A DNA stretch of 64,000 bases from Viscum album (Eukaryota > Streptophyta > Magnoliopsida > Santalales > Viscaceae), in assembly GCA_963277665.1 (NCBI GenBank), contig OY728125.1:1710410889-1710474888 (forward strand). The letters are read 5' to 3'. The position numbers and the translations under genes were made by a program. Below are positions 25,601-37,498 of this stretch, in pieces; position 1 is the first letter of the stretch; each line of letters starts with the position of its first letter. The notes below the pieces were generated by a model that worked only from the letters and a program-made list of their open reading frames with translations, did no database searches and was not told the DNA's origin.

Positions 25601-26650
25601 GGAGGCCTAATACTGAATTGGATCACCAATTTCTAATGGGTTTTGGAACATATTTCTTGAAAAACTAATGTATATTTTTTTAATTCACTACATTTTTTGG
25701 GTTTACAGTTCTGTTTGATTCTATTACATTTAAATATAATTGAATTAAATTCAACTTCATTTTATTGGTTATGACTTCATTCTTTAGCATGCACATATGA
25801 CCTCACATTCCACTTCATCACCAGAAGATTCTTCTTATTGACAGCTCTGTATAACATCAACCCCATTCATTCTACTCATATTTCAATTACAATGATGTAA
25901 TGGATGACATTTCTTGGTTTTTCATTTTATATTTTTTTTTAAGAAAAGTATCATAACAATATCAAGTGGTTTTCTAGTATATTATTTTTTCAAAATATGA
26001 AACATGATCCTTCTTTTTTCCAAAAAAAATAAAAATCTTTATAGATTAGAGGTAAGGTCATTGGAATATAAATGATAGGTGCTGAGATAAAAAATATTTA
26101 TATATAAAACCATTTAATAAATGGATCTAGTGAGTCATACTTGCCTCACACTAAAGTCATATACCTAGGAAATTTTGTATAATGGAAGTCTACACTACAT
26201 AAATGTCATAATCCTCACATATAAAGTCCTATGAGGCAAATCATAAGTGGCCACTATCATCATAGATATTAATATTGAAAAATTATATGAAAAGTATTAC
26301 ATGACACATAATTTTATACATTTAAACTTATGTATTGATGCTTTTGAAATAAAATTTCATGAGAATTATTAATGTCATATGAAATACGACTTTAATTTTT
26401 CTACTCAAGATCCAAAATATGGATATTAATATATTATTTAAAAAAATTTAAACAAGATTATATCAACTTCAAACATCAATATTTATATATTTGTTAATTA
26501 ATGATCTTATGTTTCATGTCAACACATGTGTTTTCTTTACAACTTATGGAACCAACATCTATATAAATTGTGAGTGCTTATTTGACTCCACTCATATTTC
26601 ATAAGAACAACAAGACTCTACTTGATATCAATGAATGTTTATAGGTAACT
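22641..26650. other. AT-rich interval without recognisable gene
   Basis: Mostly very AT-rich, with one C-rich, pyrimidine-biased stretch at 23305-23760. That stretch yields open frames of 60 and 79 codons with no domain I know, and reads more like untranslated or degenerate DNA. Frames of 64 and 82 codons at 23922 and 24326 are hydrophobic and F/L/I-rich, as expected by chance in T-rich DNA. I see no transposase here. Confidence 0.4.
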
Positions 26651-26655
26651 ACAAT
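26651..26655. other. Target site duplication ACAAT, left copy
   Basis: ACAAT directly precedes the 5' LTR and recurs at 37499-37503 directly after the 3' LTR. A 5 bp duplication is the normal integrase footprint of LTR retrotransposons. Confidence 0.65.
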
Positions 26656-29416
26656 TATATTGTCTCATAACCTCCTGGTCCATTACTTTTCCAATTATGG
26701 TGTTTGGGATTCCCTGAAACCCATCAATATGTCTGGAGGGTGGCGTGTCGGTGGAAAGATGTCACCATGGTGTCACCCATCAGTGACACAAATCGGTGAG
26801 TCGTCGATCAGTGTGACACCAATCGGTGTGTCACTGATTGGTGTGTCACCCATCGGTGAGTCACCCGATCAGTGCCACACCCGATCGGTGCCACAAGGGG
26901 TTGTCGGGGTTTTCCATCCCCAATTCTCCCAAAACACCACTTTTAAGTCTTTTAACCTTTTTAAAGTGGTTTAAGGCCGTTTTTATCCCCATAAAAAATG
27001 TTTTAAATCCCTTAAGAGTGGAGTGACCCTCAACATACCCGTTTTCCTCTCTTTAAATGAAATCCTTTAACGCACAATTGTTATGGCCACCTACCTGATG
27101 ATAATTATTAAAAAACAATTAATTCCATCGTGTGTAACCACCCAACCGCATGGTGAAACCATGATCTGCCTTTAAAGAAATTCAAAATTCATATCTGGTA
27201 ACTCTATGATCTCACCTTTTTATCGTACGAGGGATTATTTCTTCTTCTTGGATTGTCTCTTTTCTGTTCCTTAGTGCGTTTATAGCCCCTTCAAGAGGCT
27301 AGTGGTGTGCCTGTGCTGGAGCCTTTCCTACTCATTCTTGGAGTCCTCTGAGTTCTTCCCCTACAATTCATGCATCTCTAGTTCTTGGCATGGGGATAAA
27401 AACATTGATCATTGATCATCCTGGTAGGGTTCTTCCTTTCTCTCTCTTTATTGTGTATCATGCGAGGTGGGAATGATGTTGTTTCTATGGGGATGGATGA
27501 ATACAAACCTTAATGAATATATTAAATGGTTTTTAAAGAATGATGGGTGTGTTTGATGATGTTGTTGTACTATTTTACCTTTTTTTATGTTGTGAATCTT
27601 TATGGGATTATGTCCACTGAAAATCATGGTCGTTGGTGGTCCCTTATTGTGCACTAATAAACCTCTACTTTTTGGATATTTCAGTAAATAAATGGATGTA
27701 ACCTGGATACTAGTTAATCACATAAACCAGGTTGATTTAAATGGGTTTCCAATTAATAATAATCCCTATGTGGTCACTCTGGTTAACCAAACGGAAATAC
27801 GAAACTAAAGGAATAGTGTGTTTAAATCTAAAAACTCCCTTTCTCTGTTCTAGAAATGTGTATGTTTTTTCTGATTGATTTTTGTGAGGTGACATGGATG
27901 GGGATGGGATACCCTATTGTGAAGTTGTTAGTTTGTAAATTTGGGTAAGTATGTTAGGGCTTGGTTTGGTTTAAGTACTTTGAGGTATCTCACAGATCCC
28001 TTTTGTTGTTGTGACTTTACAAGAGAAACAGGTGTGATTTCTTAATTTGGGGCTTGGATGTCTTTCCTCCCTTGGCTTTTGGCTATGCCTATTAGTTCCT
28101 TGGTAGTGAAGTTTTATTTAAATGGAACCACTTGAATTTGATAACAAGAATGGGGTAAATGGGAAAAAAATTCGAGAATGAGTTATGACTTGGTTGTGGC
28201 TGTTGTGATTTTTATGAATGAATATTAATGAGGGTGTTTGTGTGTGGGATGGTTTTGGAACCCCTAGGTTGGGATGAGTACTTGTTTACATATATGTATA
28301 ATTTAGTTCTTATGTTTCTTATTCGAACTCGTCCCATGTTGAGCACTTCGGGTTAAACACCCCCATTCATGGGGGAGGGTGTTTTCCCCAACACTCCTAT
28401 GAGTGGCTGGTTATTAAGTCATTTTCTTCTGCCTTTACTGAGTATCCCAAGACTCATCGGGTAGGTTGTGACGGCATGAGGTCCATTTTAGCCCAAAATT
28501 ATTCGGGAAGAGTGCGTTGTGGTGCTTGGACCAGGTGTGTGTGGGCAGGTTGTTTCCCAAATGTCTTCGAGATGAGGCCTATGTGTCTTCGGGCATGGCG
28601 GCAGTTGTTTTGGACTAGGTGTCTGTGGGTAAGATGTGTGGTTGTGGTAGCCCTAGTTTTTTTGGGTGGGATGTGTGGTTGTGGTATCCCAGGTGTGTGT
28701 GGGTGGGGTATGGTTGTGGGACTGCAGTGAGAATGGCCGAGGAGGTTTGACATGTAGGATGTCTTCAATAACCAGTCAGAAAGTGGCACGGGGTACCCAA
28801 ACATTGATGTGGTATTACTATTAATTTACTCAACTTCCATTATTTTGGGAGTGTTCCTTGGTGAGGTTTTTGTGATTAGCTTCCATACTAGGTGGTTTGG
28901 TTATTTCCTTTTCTCACGGGGCATTAGAATGCCTCCCCACTTTTGCACGAGAGCTTTTGGTTTTTCCTACTGGGTATACCTGTATACTCACCCTACATTA
29001 ATAAAATTGCTTTCAGTTTTCTAGGAGGACTTGGAGGACCGTGCCATACCCTATTAGCTCAAACATCGAGACTGTTTACATTAATTTTCTTTTCTTTTGT
29101 TACCCCCATTGGAGTTTTCTATATTTTTTGTAGCACTTATTATCAGAATATGCATATGGGAATGGATTGTTTTGTATTTACTTTTACTTCATGTTTTGGA
29201 GTTGTTTGGGATTTACTATCTTATCTCCTAATCCTACTAATAAAAAGGGTAATGCCTTCCATATTATGTGTAATTATATACCCTTGGTGCTAGTCTCTAC
29301 TCCGAAGCCTACTGAAGGAAAGTCTCGGGGGTCATTATCTCTCCTTCAACTTGATTAAGAAAGGGTTTGGAAATCTATTGTCCCTTCCCTCGTCTTGGTG
29401 AAGGCGGGTCATGACA
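26656..29416 (+). mobile_element. 5' LTR (~2.76 kb) of a Ty3/gypsy chromovirus
   Basis: It matches 34658-37498 throughout: 'cctcctggtccatta' at the start, 'catgttgag', 'cacccc', 'atgggggagggtgtttt' in the middle, and 'ggtgaaggcgggtcatgaca' at the end. The first bases read TA rather than TG, a decayed terminus, while the partner LTR keeps TG. A shared 'tatatgtataat' (28302 and 36373) is a candidate TATA region. Open frames inside (including 101 and 116 codons) have no motif and are attributed to the repeat content. A 15 bp minisatellite lies near its start. Confidence 0.85.
26763..26900. repeat. 15 bp minisatellite in the gypsy 5' LTR (about 8 units)
   Basis: Units such as 'gtgtcacccatcggt' and 'gagtcgtcgatcagt' follow each other, most exactly 15 bp, a few 13 or 16. 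The homologous array in the 3' LTR has about 12 units. Adjacent halves can form the palindrome CACCGATCGGTG. Confidence 0.8.
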
Positions 29417-29419
29417 TAA

Positions 29420-29431
29420 TTCTATTAGAGG
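29420..29431 (+). other. Decayed primer binding site of the gypsy element
   Basis: TTCTATTAGAGG matches 8 of 12 positions of the initiator Met PBS TGGTATCAGAGC and is followed by 'atggttgag', a phrase common after that PBS in related elements. It lies three bases after the LTR end. Confidence 0.5.
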
Positions 29432-29734
29432 ATGGTTGAGAGATTGGATGGAGTCCGGAGTTAGGAACAGTGAGGATTGCATGAGATGGTATGGAAATGG
29501 TGTTAGAAAATCTCAGTGTGTCAAATAGGCTAGGAAGACTGATTAGGAGACGAGATTTTAGGCCCCTCGTGATCCGATGCAAGGACTCTAGACCTACCGA
29601 ATGATCAAGTGAGGCTAAACTGATTATAGGGTAGAGACCCTAGGAAAGGTACATGCATAATAATGATTTGTGTTCTTGTGTGTCTTGGGTATTTTGAAGA
29701 TTTAGAATAAATAAAAATGTCTATGAAAAATTTA

Positions 29735-30483
29735 AAAGCAATCTTCTACACTACTCAGGCTTAGGCATTCCTTGGTTACCTTGCAGCTATGGAACCCAAA
29801 CGGAGAACATGGGTAGTGCGAGCAATAATGTCCCAAGAGGCTGATTTGGCTGATCAGTAGAGGTATGATCGAGAGGAGGAGGATGACCAGTGATAGAGGA
29901 TGATTTGTTCTTTTCACCAGCAGACTCTCAGGAAGTATGAGGGAAAAGTCTCAGACATGGAGATGGAGTGTTGGCTCGAGGAGTGGGTGATAGATTTCAG
30001 CTCGATCCAACCTTTGATGGATTATTGGGTTCCTCTAGCTGTATGTCAGATGTGGGGAGTAGTGTGTCAGTGGTAGATGCTCTATCTAGTGGAGAAAAGG
30101 GAGGATGAAGTTTCATGGAATGACTTCAAGAGGGAGATCTGGGGGGAGTTCCTCTCTTCCATGATGAAGGTGGAAAATTGGTAGGTTCTACTCTCCCTAC
30201 AGTAGGGTAGAATATTGGTAAGGGAGTTGGGGATCAAGTTCAAGGATCTCCTTCTCTTTGCTCCGGAACTCTTTCCATATGAGGAGTCTTGGGAGAGATG
30301 TTTAGATGAGGCACCCCGACATTCTCTTCAGTGTGATATTACTTCCATTAACCTACCGACATACATGGAGGTCCAAAAAAAGACCGAAGTGGTGGAGAGG
30401 ATGCACGCACTAGGAGGAGTACAACGAGAGGGGTTCCAGTTGGGCTTGTCAAAGGGGAAGTCTGTCAGCAGCAGAACTCCATA
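29735..30483 (+). pseudogene. Ty3/gypsy gag remnant
   Basis: Gag forms the virus-like particle and packages element RNA. The frame is broken by many stops. The retrotrans_gag domain is recognisable from EDEVSWNDFKREIWGEFLSS (about 30095-30160), matching the usual 'W..F...F...F', and from the piece at 30215-30483 with LGIKFKDLLLFAPELFPYEE, matching 'F..L..FAP......E', followed by a 'Y.E.V....VVERM'-like block. It is the first internal gene after the leader, followed by zinc knuckle and protease, as in chromoviruses. It cannot make full-length Gag. Confidence 0.75.
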
Positions 30484-30577
30484 ATAAGGGCCATCTAGAA
30501 TTCAGCCAATGGGGAGTAGGCCCTAGTAATTCTAGTTTCGATCTCACGGTCCTCACCCCTTCTTTGTAGGCCTGAGA

Positions 30578-30619
30578 TGATTCAATTGTGGTATTCATGG
30601 GCACCTTCAGAATCAGTTC
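30578..30619 (+). pseudogene. Mutated CCHC zinc knuckle of gag
   Basis: Reading from the TGA at 30578 gives stop-FNCGIHGHLQNQF. This is the CX2CX4HX4C knuckle in which the second Cys and the His remain, the first Cys codon is now TGA and the last position is Phe (TTC). Both changes are single-base steps from TGC or TGT. The position between gag and protease is as expected. RNA binding by this motif is lost. Confidence 0.6.
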
Positions 30620-30925
30620 CCAGACCGAGTGCAGTATAGTGAGGGTGGGCATGTTTAGCGCCCACCTCAGCAGCAGTAGTTTCTAGCCAGACCCTTCCAA
30701 CAGTTGCATCACAGACAATGACCCCCCACTCCTCCGAGAGCAGACATTGTAGGAGGAGGCTGACCTCAGGCCACTCCTCAGGGACCTCGACCAAGGCATG
30801 GTCGGGGATAAGTTTGACAACCAAGGGGAAAAGGATATGGGCGTGGGTAGTTGCACGCTGTAGAGGCAGCAGTTCCAGTAGGGTTGGATGTCGTTCGAGG
30901 TACGATCAGATTGTTTAGAACCCTT

Positions 30926-31000
30926 GCCTACGCCTTGTTTGATTCAGGATCTTCACAATCCTATTTTCACCCAGTCTTTCGCATGCTCTAAGTATAGACA
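30926..31000 (+). pseudogene. Aspartic protease active-site remnant
   Basis: AYALFDSGSSQSYF contains DSGSS at 30941-30955, the active-site loop of retroviral-type aspartic proteases (usual plant gypsy form 'LFDSGA.HSF'). The downstream part (about 31080-31290) keeps pieces such as 'GVNWM'-like ILGINWMFSVY, matching the 'DVILGMDWL' end of the domain. Stops and shifts separate these blocks. Confidence 0.75.
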
Positions 31001-31439
31001 CAGAGAGACTTACCATACCCCTGGTTTTGAGTAAGCCAGTCAGAGGTTAGACCAAATTTTCTTTTGTTTATTGGGTATGCAGACTGATGTTGGGGCCACA
31101 TCAATCCTTTAGGGACATTCTTTTGCTGTTGATGCATCCATATGATGTCATTTTAGGCATCAACTGGATGTTCTCTGTGTATTCCATTATCGAATGCTTC
31201 GGGAGAAGGTTTTTTTTTTATATATGGGCATCTGACATGTGACTTTCGTCAGTGAGAAGGGTTTCTAGGAGGGTAGCCGGTGAGTGGAGCCCCTTATTTT
31301 CATGTTGGTAGAGCTGTCAATGGAGTCATCAGACTTAGATATGGTGGAAGTTTTAGTAATTTTCAGTGATTTTATGGACTCCTTCCTTGAAGAGGTGGTT
31401 ACTCTACACCCTTGAGGTGATGTTGAGTTCGAGACAGAC

Positions 31440-32140
31440 TTGAAACACAGTGCATGTTTGATTACGATGGCTCATTATCGGATAGAACCTTCTGAGTTGC
31501 GGGATTTAGAGATTCAGATTGACAATATGATGAGGAAGGGTTTTGTTAGATAAATAATGTCACCATGGGGTGCTCCGGTCTTGTTCTTAAAGAAGTAAGA
31601 TGGTTGCCTCAGTCTGTGTATAGACTCCCGAAGTCTGAACAAGGTGATGGGAAGGAACCATTATCCCCTCGTGAGGATCGACGATATTTTTGATCAGTTG
31701 AAGGGGGAAGGGTGGTTCTCCAAGATCGACATGCGGTCATGATAACACCAATTGAGGTTGAAGGAGGGGGACATCTCGAAGACTGCCTTCAGGTGCAGAT
31801 ATGGGACCTTTCAGTTAGTGGTTATGTTGTTCAGTGTTATGAATGCACCAGCTGTGTTCATGGGGCACATGAACTCTGTCTTCTAGGAATATCTGGACCA
31901 GTTCATAGTCGTTTTAATTGACGACATCCTGATCTACTCAAGATCAGAGGAGGATCATGCCAAGTATATGAGAATGGTTTTAGGGGTCCTCTAACCACAC
32001 CAGCACTATGGGAAGTTTCCCAAGTGCAAGTTATGGACACGATAGGTGCACTTCCTTGGAAACGTGGTGTTTGAGTAGAGAATAGTGATTGATCCATCAA
32101 TGTTTGAAGCGTGTGTTTCTTGGGAAATACCAAAGAATGT
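31440..32140 (+). pseudogene. Ty3/gypsy reverse transcriptase remnant
   Basis: Reverse transcriptase copies element RNA to DNA. Recognisable blocks in order are YRIEPSELRDLEIQI and MRKGFVR (start of the domain), [37 protein letters not shown] (31722-31737), a frameshift, then the fingers/palm block with TAFRCRYG, NAPAVF, and the catalytic LIDDILIYS with Asp-Asp at 31920-31925. After that HFLGNVV and IDPS mark the thumb start. Stops interrupt KK-DGC, after NSVF and elsewhere, so the protein is not made intact. The order and motifs fit the Tekay/Del chromovirus lineage. Confidence 0.85.
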
Positions 32141-32700
32141 GACGGAGGTTTATAATTTCTTGGGTTTGGAAGGTTATTATGAGAGGTTCATGCCTAACTT
32201 CTCTCAAGTTGTTGCTCCTTTGTGACAGTTTTGACCAGAAATGACGAGGACTTTGTGTGGAGTGCGTATTGTTTTGAAGCCTTCGGTTATCTGAAGGGGA
32301 AGTTGGTTAGTTCCCTAGTGCTGAGGTTTCTCGAATAAGTGGTGATGTTTGAGGTGTTATGTGATTCTTCAGGCCAAGGCTTGGGGTGTGTGTTGAGGCA
32401 ATAATTGGGGTGATCTCTTATGGGTCTAGGAAGTTACGTTCCCATGAGCGTAACTATGCCTCCCATGACTTGGAGCTCGCAGCAGTTGTGTTCGAACTAA
32501 AGTTGTTGCGGAACTAACTCATCAGGGAGCACCTTGTGGTCTTCATGGATCACAAGAGATTGAGGTATATCTTCTCTCAGTGAGACCTGAAGTTACAGAA
32601 TCAGAGGTGGATGGAGTTTCTTCAGGACGAAGACATCTAAATTTCTTACACCTTAGTAAAGGTGAACGTGGTGTCTAATTACTAGAGCAGGAAATCGCAG
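32141..32700 (+). pseudogene. Ty3/gypsy RNase H remnant
   Basis: The RT connection gives FLGLEGYYERFMPNFSQ, matching 'FLGLAGYYRRFI..FS'. The block FVWSAYCFEAFGYLKGKL and then [18 protein letters not shown] matches the RNase H start 'V.CDAS..GLGCVLMQ', keeping the catalytic-type Asp. A later off-frame part corresponds to '[19 protein letters not shown]' and 'DHK.L.Y.F.Q..LN.RQ.RW.E'. Several stops and at least one frameshift are present. Confidence 0.75.
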
Positions 32701-32939
32701 AAGGATATGGTTTGAGAATCGAATGATTCTTGGAAAGAAATAGAAATGTTGGCTACCCTACACCAGGATGAAAGGTTGGAGGATGGTAGAGGTTGTATGT
32801 TCTAGATGACAGTGTAGTCCTCTCTATTGCGGTAGGTGGAGGAGTCTCAGTGGGGGAACTTAGAGGCTGAAGTGATGTGAGATCATGTTAGCAAGGGTGA
32901 TGCTCCAGGAGGATGGTTGGAAGACTGGTAGAATCAGAT

Positions 32940-33810
32940 GTTGTTTCATGGAAATTTTTTCTTCCCCATGGAAATGCATGGGAGAGTTCTTGGTGAGTTC
33001 CACAACTCACCCCTGGCGGTGCACCCCGGAGTTTCTAAGATTTACCAGGGTTTGAGGGGTTAGTTTTGGTGGCCTGAGGTGAAGCGGGAAGTTGAATATT
33101 TTGTGGCAAGGTGCCTGCTATGTCAGCAGGTGAAGGATGAACACCGCATCCTAGGAGGTTTGTTGGAGCCTTTTGATATCCCCAAGTGGATGTGGGATGA
33201 AATATTAATGGATTTATTCATAGGACTACCCATGTTTCAAGGAGGCTGCGATGCTATCTGGGTAGTAGTAGACCGATTGAAATTATTAGATCACTTCCTA
33301 GAAATCAATGAGTCGAGTTAAGTGGATGTATTATCACAGAGGTACGTGGATGAGGTGGTGTGGTTTTATGGATTTCTGAGTTCCATAGTTTCCGATTGGG
33401 TTACCTGGTTTACCTCACAGTTCTTGATAGGATTGAAACATGATTTTGGCACCGAGCTATGCCTTATCACTTCTTTCCATTCCCAAATAGATGATCAGAT
33501 AGAGAATACCATCCATACGTTAGAGGAAATGCTATGAGCGTGTGTTTTAGACATTGGGGGATCGTGGGTATGACAATTTCCTATGGTGGAGTTTTCCTAC
33601 AAAATAGATATTACTATACCATTGTCATGGATCTGTTCGAAGATTTGTACGGGAGGTCATGTATCTCACCCATGTGATGGGCATAGGTTATGGAAATATT
33701 TGTTCTTGGCCTGGTGGCAATGCAGAGCACGGCATAGAAGGTTCAGCTTATACGGGAGAGGTTGAAGCCATCTCAGGACTGGTAGAAGTAATATGTCGAT
33801 CATAGGAGGA
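32940..33810 (+). pseudogene. Ty3/gypsy integrase remnant
   Basis: Integrase inserts element DNA in the genome. The HHCC zinc-binding start is visible: AVHPGVSKIYQGLRG then WWPEVKREVEYFVARCLLC with QQVK (about 33015-33135). The catalytic core follows: WDEILMDLFIGLP holds the first Asp, VSDWVTWFTSQF the second Asp, and QIENTIHTLEEML the Glu (33496-33534). In the second block W replaces the Arg and Gly common in this position. Stops fall after NESS and after EEML. The longest unbroken pieces are 80 and 71 codons. Confidence 0.85.
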
Positions 33811-34245
33811 GATCCTTGGATTTTGAGGTCGGGTACCATGTGTTCTTGAAGGTCTTCCTTTGTCATGGGCAACGAAGGTTCGGCAGGGGGATTAAGCTTT
33901 CTCCCAGGTTCGTCGGACCCTTCGAGGTTTTGCGACGGGTCGATGAAGTGGCTTATCTGCTGGCACCACCACCGCCGCTACAGAGGGTGCATGACATCTT
34001 CCATGTGTCTCATCCCTGTCAGTATCTACATGATGATTCAAACATCCTTGACTAGGGAAATCTAGATATTGAGGATGACATGAAATTCATAGAGCAACCA
34101 GTGAGGATCGAATATCGTGAGGAGAAAGTGCTTCCTGGATGAAGCATTCCCTTGGTTTATGTGTTGTAGAGGCATGGTGGACTCAAGGAGAGTACCTGGG
34201 AATAGGAGGCAAAAATGTGCACCTAGTACCAAGAGTTGTTTTGAT
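33811..34245 (+). pseudogene. Integrase C-terminus with GPF motif and chromodomain-like tail
   Basis: DFEVGYHVFLKV, KLSPRFVGPFEVLRRV, EVAYLLAPPP and VHDIFHVSHP form the GPY/F module of chromoviral integrases. Past the stop at 34053, EQPVRIEYREEKVLPG, SIPLVYVL and GLKESTWE match the chromodomain-like tail ('PV.I.....K.LR...IP.VKV.W....EEATWE') of Tekay/Del elements, known in related families to direct insertion to heterochromatin. The tail has stops at three positions. Confidence 0.8.
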
Positions 34246-34657
34246 TTTTGTTCTATTTTGTTTTATACTTTTTTTTGATGTAGTGGTTGACCTTATTAAT
34301 TATGAAATGTGTTGATTTCCTTGTTCTCTGAATGTGTGTGAAGAGTCTTGACTCTAGAAAGGGGAGGACCTGATCCCTAATCAAGAAACATTAAAGTGGA
34401 TGTGATTAAACCTGTGCAGGTGAATCGGTTCTTCCCAAATAGGATAGTATCTTGACATGGGGGAAGGGACCCACTAATCCATATGACTAGACGGTGTGAA
34501 CCTTATATGTTGTGTGGTCACTTAAGGGGAATGTGTTCTTATACGACAAGGTTGGTTTGGCTGTGAGAGTATCTTTCGAGGTGGTTGTTCAGACCTCTCT
34601 CTTTACATCGGTTTTAGTTTTGATTCTCGAGGATGAGAATAGTTGAGAGGTATCTAA
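34246..34657 (+). mobile_element. Gypsy 3' untranslated region with degenerate polypurine tract
   Basis: No coding is seen after 'YQELF' at 34240. Purine-rich 'ggatgagaatagttgagagg' at 34631-34650 lies eight bases before the 3' LTR and is the likely polypurine tract for plus-strand priming, with pyrimidine interruptions. Confidence 0.5.
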
Positions 34658-37498
34658 TGTAATATCATGGACCCTCCTGGTCCATTACATTTCCAATTCT
34701 GGTGTTTTGGATTCCCTGGACCCCATCAGTAAGTACGGAGGGCAGTGTGTTGGTGGCAGGATGTCATCGTGGTGTCACCCATGGGTGAGTCACCGATCAG
34801 TGTGTCATTGATCGATGTGTCACCCATCAGTGGGTTACCGATCAGGGTGTCACCCTTCAGTGATTCACTGATCAGGGAGTCACCCATCGATGTGTCACCG
34901 ATCAGTGTGTCACCCTTCGGTGTGTCCCCTATCAGTGAGTCCCCAATCGGCGCCACACTCGATTGGTTCCACAATGGGTCGTCAGGTTTTTCCTTCTCTA
35001 GTTCTCCTGAAACGCCACTTTTAAGTCTTCTAACATTTTTAAGGTGGTTTAAGGCCTTTTTTAGCCACATAAGCAATGTTTTAAATCCCCTAAGAGTGGG
35101 GAGACCCTCAACGGACCCATTTTCCTCTCTTTAAATGAAATCCTTTAACGCACAACTGTTATGGCCACCTCTCCGATGAGAATTTTTAAATAACAAGTAT
35201 TTCCATCGTCTGTAACTGCCCAACCTCGTGGTGAAACCACGATCCACCTGTAAATCCTTTAAAAATTCATATCCCGTAACTCCAGGATCTCTCCTTTTTA
35301 TCACATCGGGGGTTCTTTATTCTTATTGGATGGTCTCTTTTCCTTTCCTTGGTGCATTTGGATCCCCTTACAGAGGCTAGTGGTATGTCTGTGCTAGAGC
35401 CTTTCCTACTCATTATTGGATTCCTCGGAGTTCTTCCCCTATAAGTCACACATCCCTGGTTCTTGGAATGATGAGAAAAACTTCAATCATTGATCATCTA
35501 GGTAGGGTTCTCTCTTCATCTCTCTTTGTTATGTATCATACGGGGTGGGCATGATGATATTTCTACATGGATGGATGAAGCCAAACCTTAATGAAAATAT
35601 TAAATGGGTTTTAAAGAATTAAAGGGTGTGTTTGATGGTGCTACTATAATTCTTTACCTTTTCTTATGTTGTGAATCTGTATGGGATTATTTCCACTGAA
35701 AATCATGGTCATTGGTGCTCCCTTATTACACACTAATGAACCTCTATTTTTCTAGATATTTCTATGATTGAATGGATGTAACAAGGAAACTAGTTAATAA
35801 CACAAACTCGGTTGATTTAAATGGGTTACCAATGAATAATAATCCTTGTGTGGTCACTCCAGTTAACTAAACGGAAATACAGAACTGAAGTAATGGTGTG
35901 TTTAAATATGAAAAATCCCTTGCTCTATTCTGGAAATGTGTACAGTTTTTCTGATTTATTTTTGTGAGGTGACATGGATGGGGATGGGATCCATTGTTGT
36001 GTAATTGTTAGTTTGTGGATTTGGGGTCATATGTTGGGGCTTGTTTTGGTTCCATTACTTTAAGGGATCTCACAGATCACTTTTTTGTTGTTACTTTATA
36101 AGAGAACCAGGTGTGAATGCTTAATTTGCTGCTTGGGTGTCTTTCCTACCTTGGCTTGTGGCTATGCCTGTTAGTTGCTTGGTAGTGGAGTTTTATTTAA
36201 ATGGAACCACTTGAATTTGATAACAATAATGGGTTAAATGGGAAATTGTTTTCCAGGAATGAGTTGTGACTTGGTTGTGGTTGTTGTTCTTCTTATGAAT
36301 GAATAGTAATGAGGGTGTTTGTGTGTTGGCTGGTTATGGAACCCCTAGGTTGGGATGAGTTCTTTTTTACCTATATGTATAATTTGGTTCTTATGTTTCT
36401 TATTCATGCCCCACCCATGTTGAGAACTTCATGTTGAACACCCTCATTTCATGGGGGAGGGTGTTTTTCCCAACACTCCTATGAGTGGCTTGTTATTAGC
36501 TCCTTTTCTTCTCCCTTTCCCGAGTATCCCAAGACTCATCAGGTAGAATGTGATGGCCTGAGGTCCATTTTAGCCCATGATTATTCGGTCAGGGTATGTT
36601 GTGGTGATTGGAACAGGTGTGTGTGGGCAGGTTGTTTCCCAAGTGTCTTTGAAATGAGGCCTAGGTGTCTTCGGGCGTAGCGGTAGTTGTTCTGGCCCAG
36701 GTGTCTGTGGGTGGGATGTGTGTTTGTGGTAGCCCAGGTGTTTGAAGGTGAGAGGTTTTTTTGTGGTAGCCCAGGTGTGTGTAGGTGGTGTATGGCAGTG
36801 GGATTGTGGTTTGGATGGTGGGGGAGGTTTGACGCATAGTATGTCTTCAATAACTAGTGGGAAAGTGGTGCGAGGTACCCAAACTTTGTTGTGTTATTAC
36901 AATTACATTACTTGACTTGTGTTATTTTGGGAGTGTGACTTTGTGAAGTTTGGGTGGATAGTTTTCTTTAATATGTGATTTGGTTTTATCCTTTTCTCAC
37001 GAGGCATTATAATGCCTCCCCACTTGGACACAAGATCTTTTGGTTTTCCCTACTGGGTATAACTATATACTCACCCTACATATATAAAGTTGTTATTAGG
37101 TTTCTAGGAGGACTTCAAGGACCATGCCAGACCCTATTAGCTCAGACGTCGGGACCATTGATGTTTCTTTTCTTTTCTTTTGGTACCCCCTTTGGAGTTT
37201 TCTATATTTTTTGTAGTACTTATTATTGGAACATGCATATGGGAATGGATTGTTTTGGATTTACTTTTACTTCTAGTTTTTGTGTTGTTCGGGATTTACT
37301 ATCTTATATCCTGATCCTACAAATAAAAAGGGTAATGCCTTCCATATTATGTGTGATTATATAACTTTATTTCTAGTCGCCACTTCGGGGCCTATTGAAG
37401 GCGGGTCTCAGGGGTCATTATCTCTCCTTAAACTTGATGAAGGAAGGGTTTGGCAATTTTTTTCCCTTCCCTCATCATGGTGAAGGTGGTTCATGACA
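34658..37498 (+). mobile_element. 3' LTR (~2.84 kb) of the Ty3/gypsy chromovirus
   Basis: It starts TGTAATATCATGGACC and ends CATGACA, the usual TG...CA ends, and matches the 5' LTR along its length. It is followed by the ACAAT duplication at 37499. It carries the longer version of the 15 bp minisatellite. Divergence from the 5' LTR is visible in nearly every line, so the element is old. The 129-codon frames at 34745 and 36975 are by-products of repeat or LTR sequence. Confidence 0.85.
34772..34951. repeat. 15 bp minisatellite in the gypsy 3' LTR (12 units)
   Basis: Twelve consecutive units of exactly 15 bp, such as 'gtgtcaccgatcagt' and 'gagtcacccatcgat', can be read without a gap. As 15 is a multiple of three, open frames of 129 (plus) and 116 (minus) codons arise across it, with repetitive S-P-I and G-D-T peptides. 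They are not regarded as genes. Four more units than in the 5' LTR implies slippage after insertion. Confidence 0.85.

Noticed and set aside
26661..26666. TGTCTC as the gypsy 5' LTR start
   Set aside because: The ACAAT duplication and the LTR alignment put the start five bases earlier, at 26656.
26760..26900. CRISPR-like regular repeats
   Set aside because: Units are contiguous 15 bp without unique spacers, and lie in a plant retrotransposon LTR.
28476..29358. Several open frames of 60-116 codons
   Set aside because: They lie in the gypsy 5' LTR; the 3' LTR gives different broken frames at the same place, so no coding constraint.
31712..31921. 69-codon frame inside the RT region
   Set aside because: It is out of frame with the RT motifs; the real frame there reads TAFRCRYG and NAPAVF.
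34726..35134. 129-codon plus and 116-codon minus frames with S-P-I / G-D-T repeats
   Set aside because: They arise from a 15 bp minisatellite in the gypsy LTR, and a period divisible by three keeps frames open.
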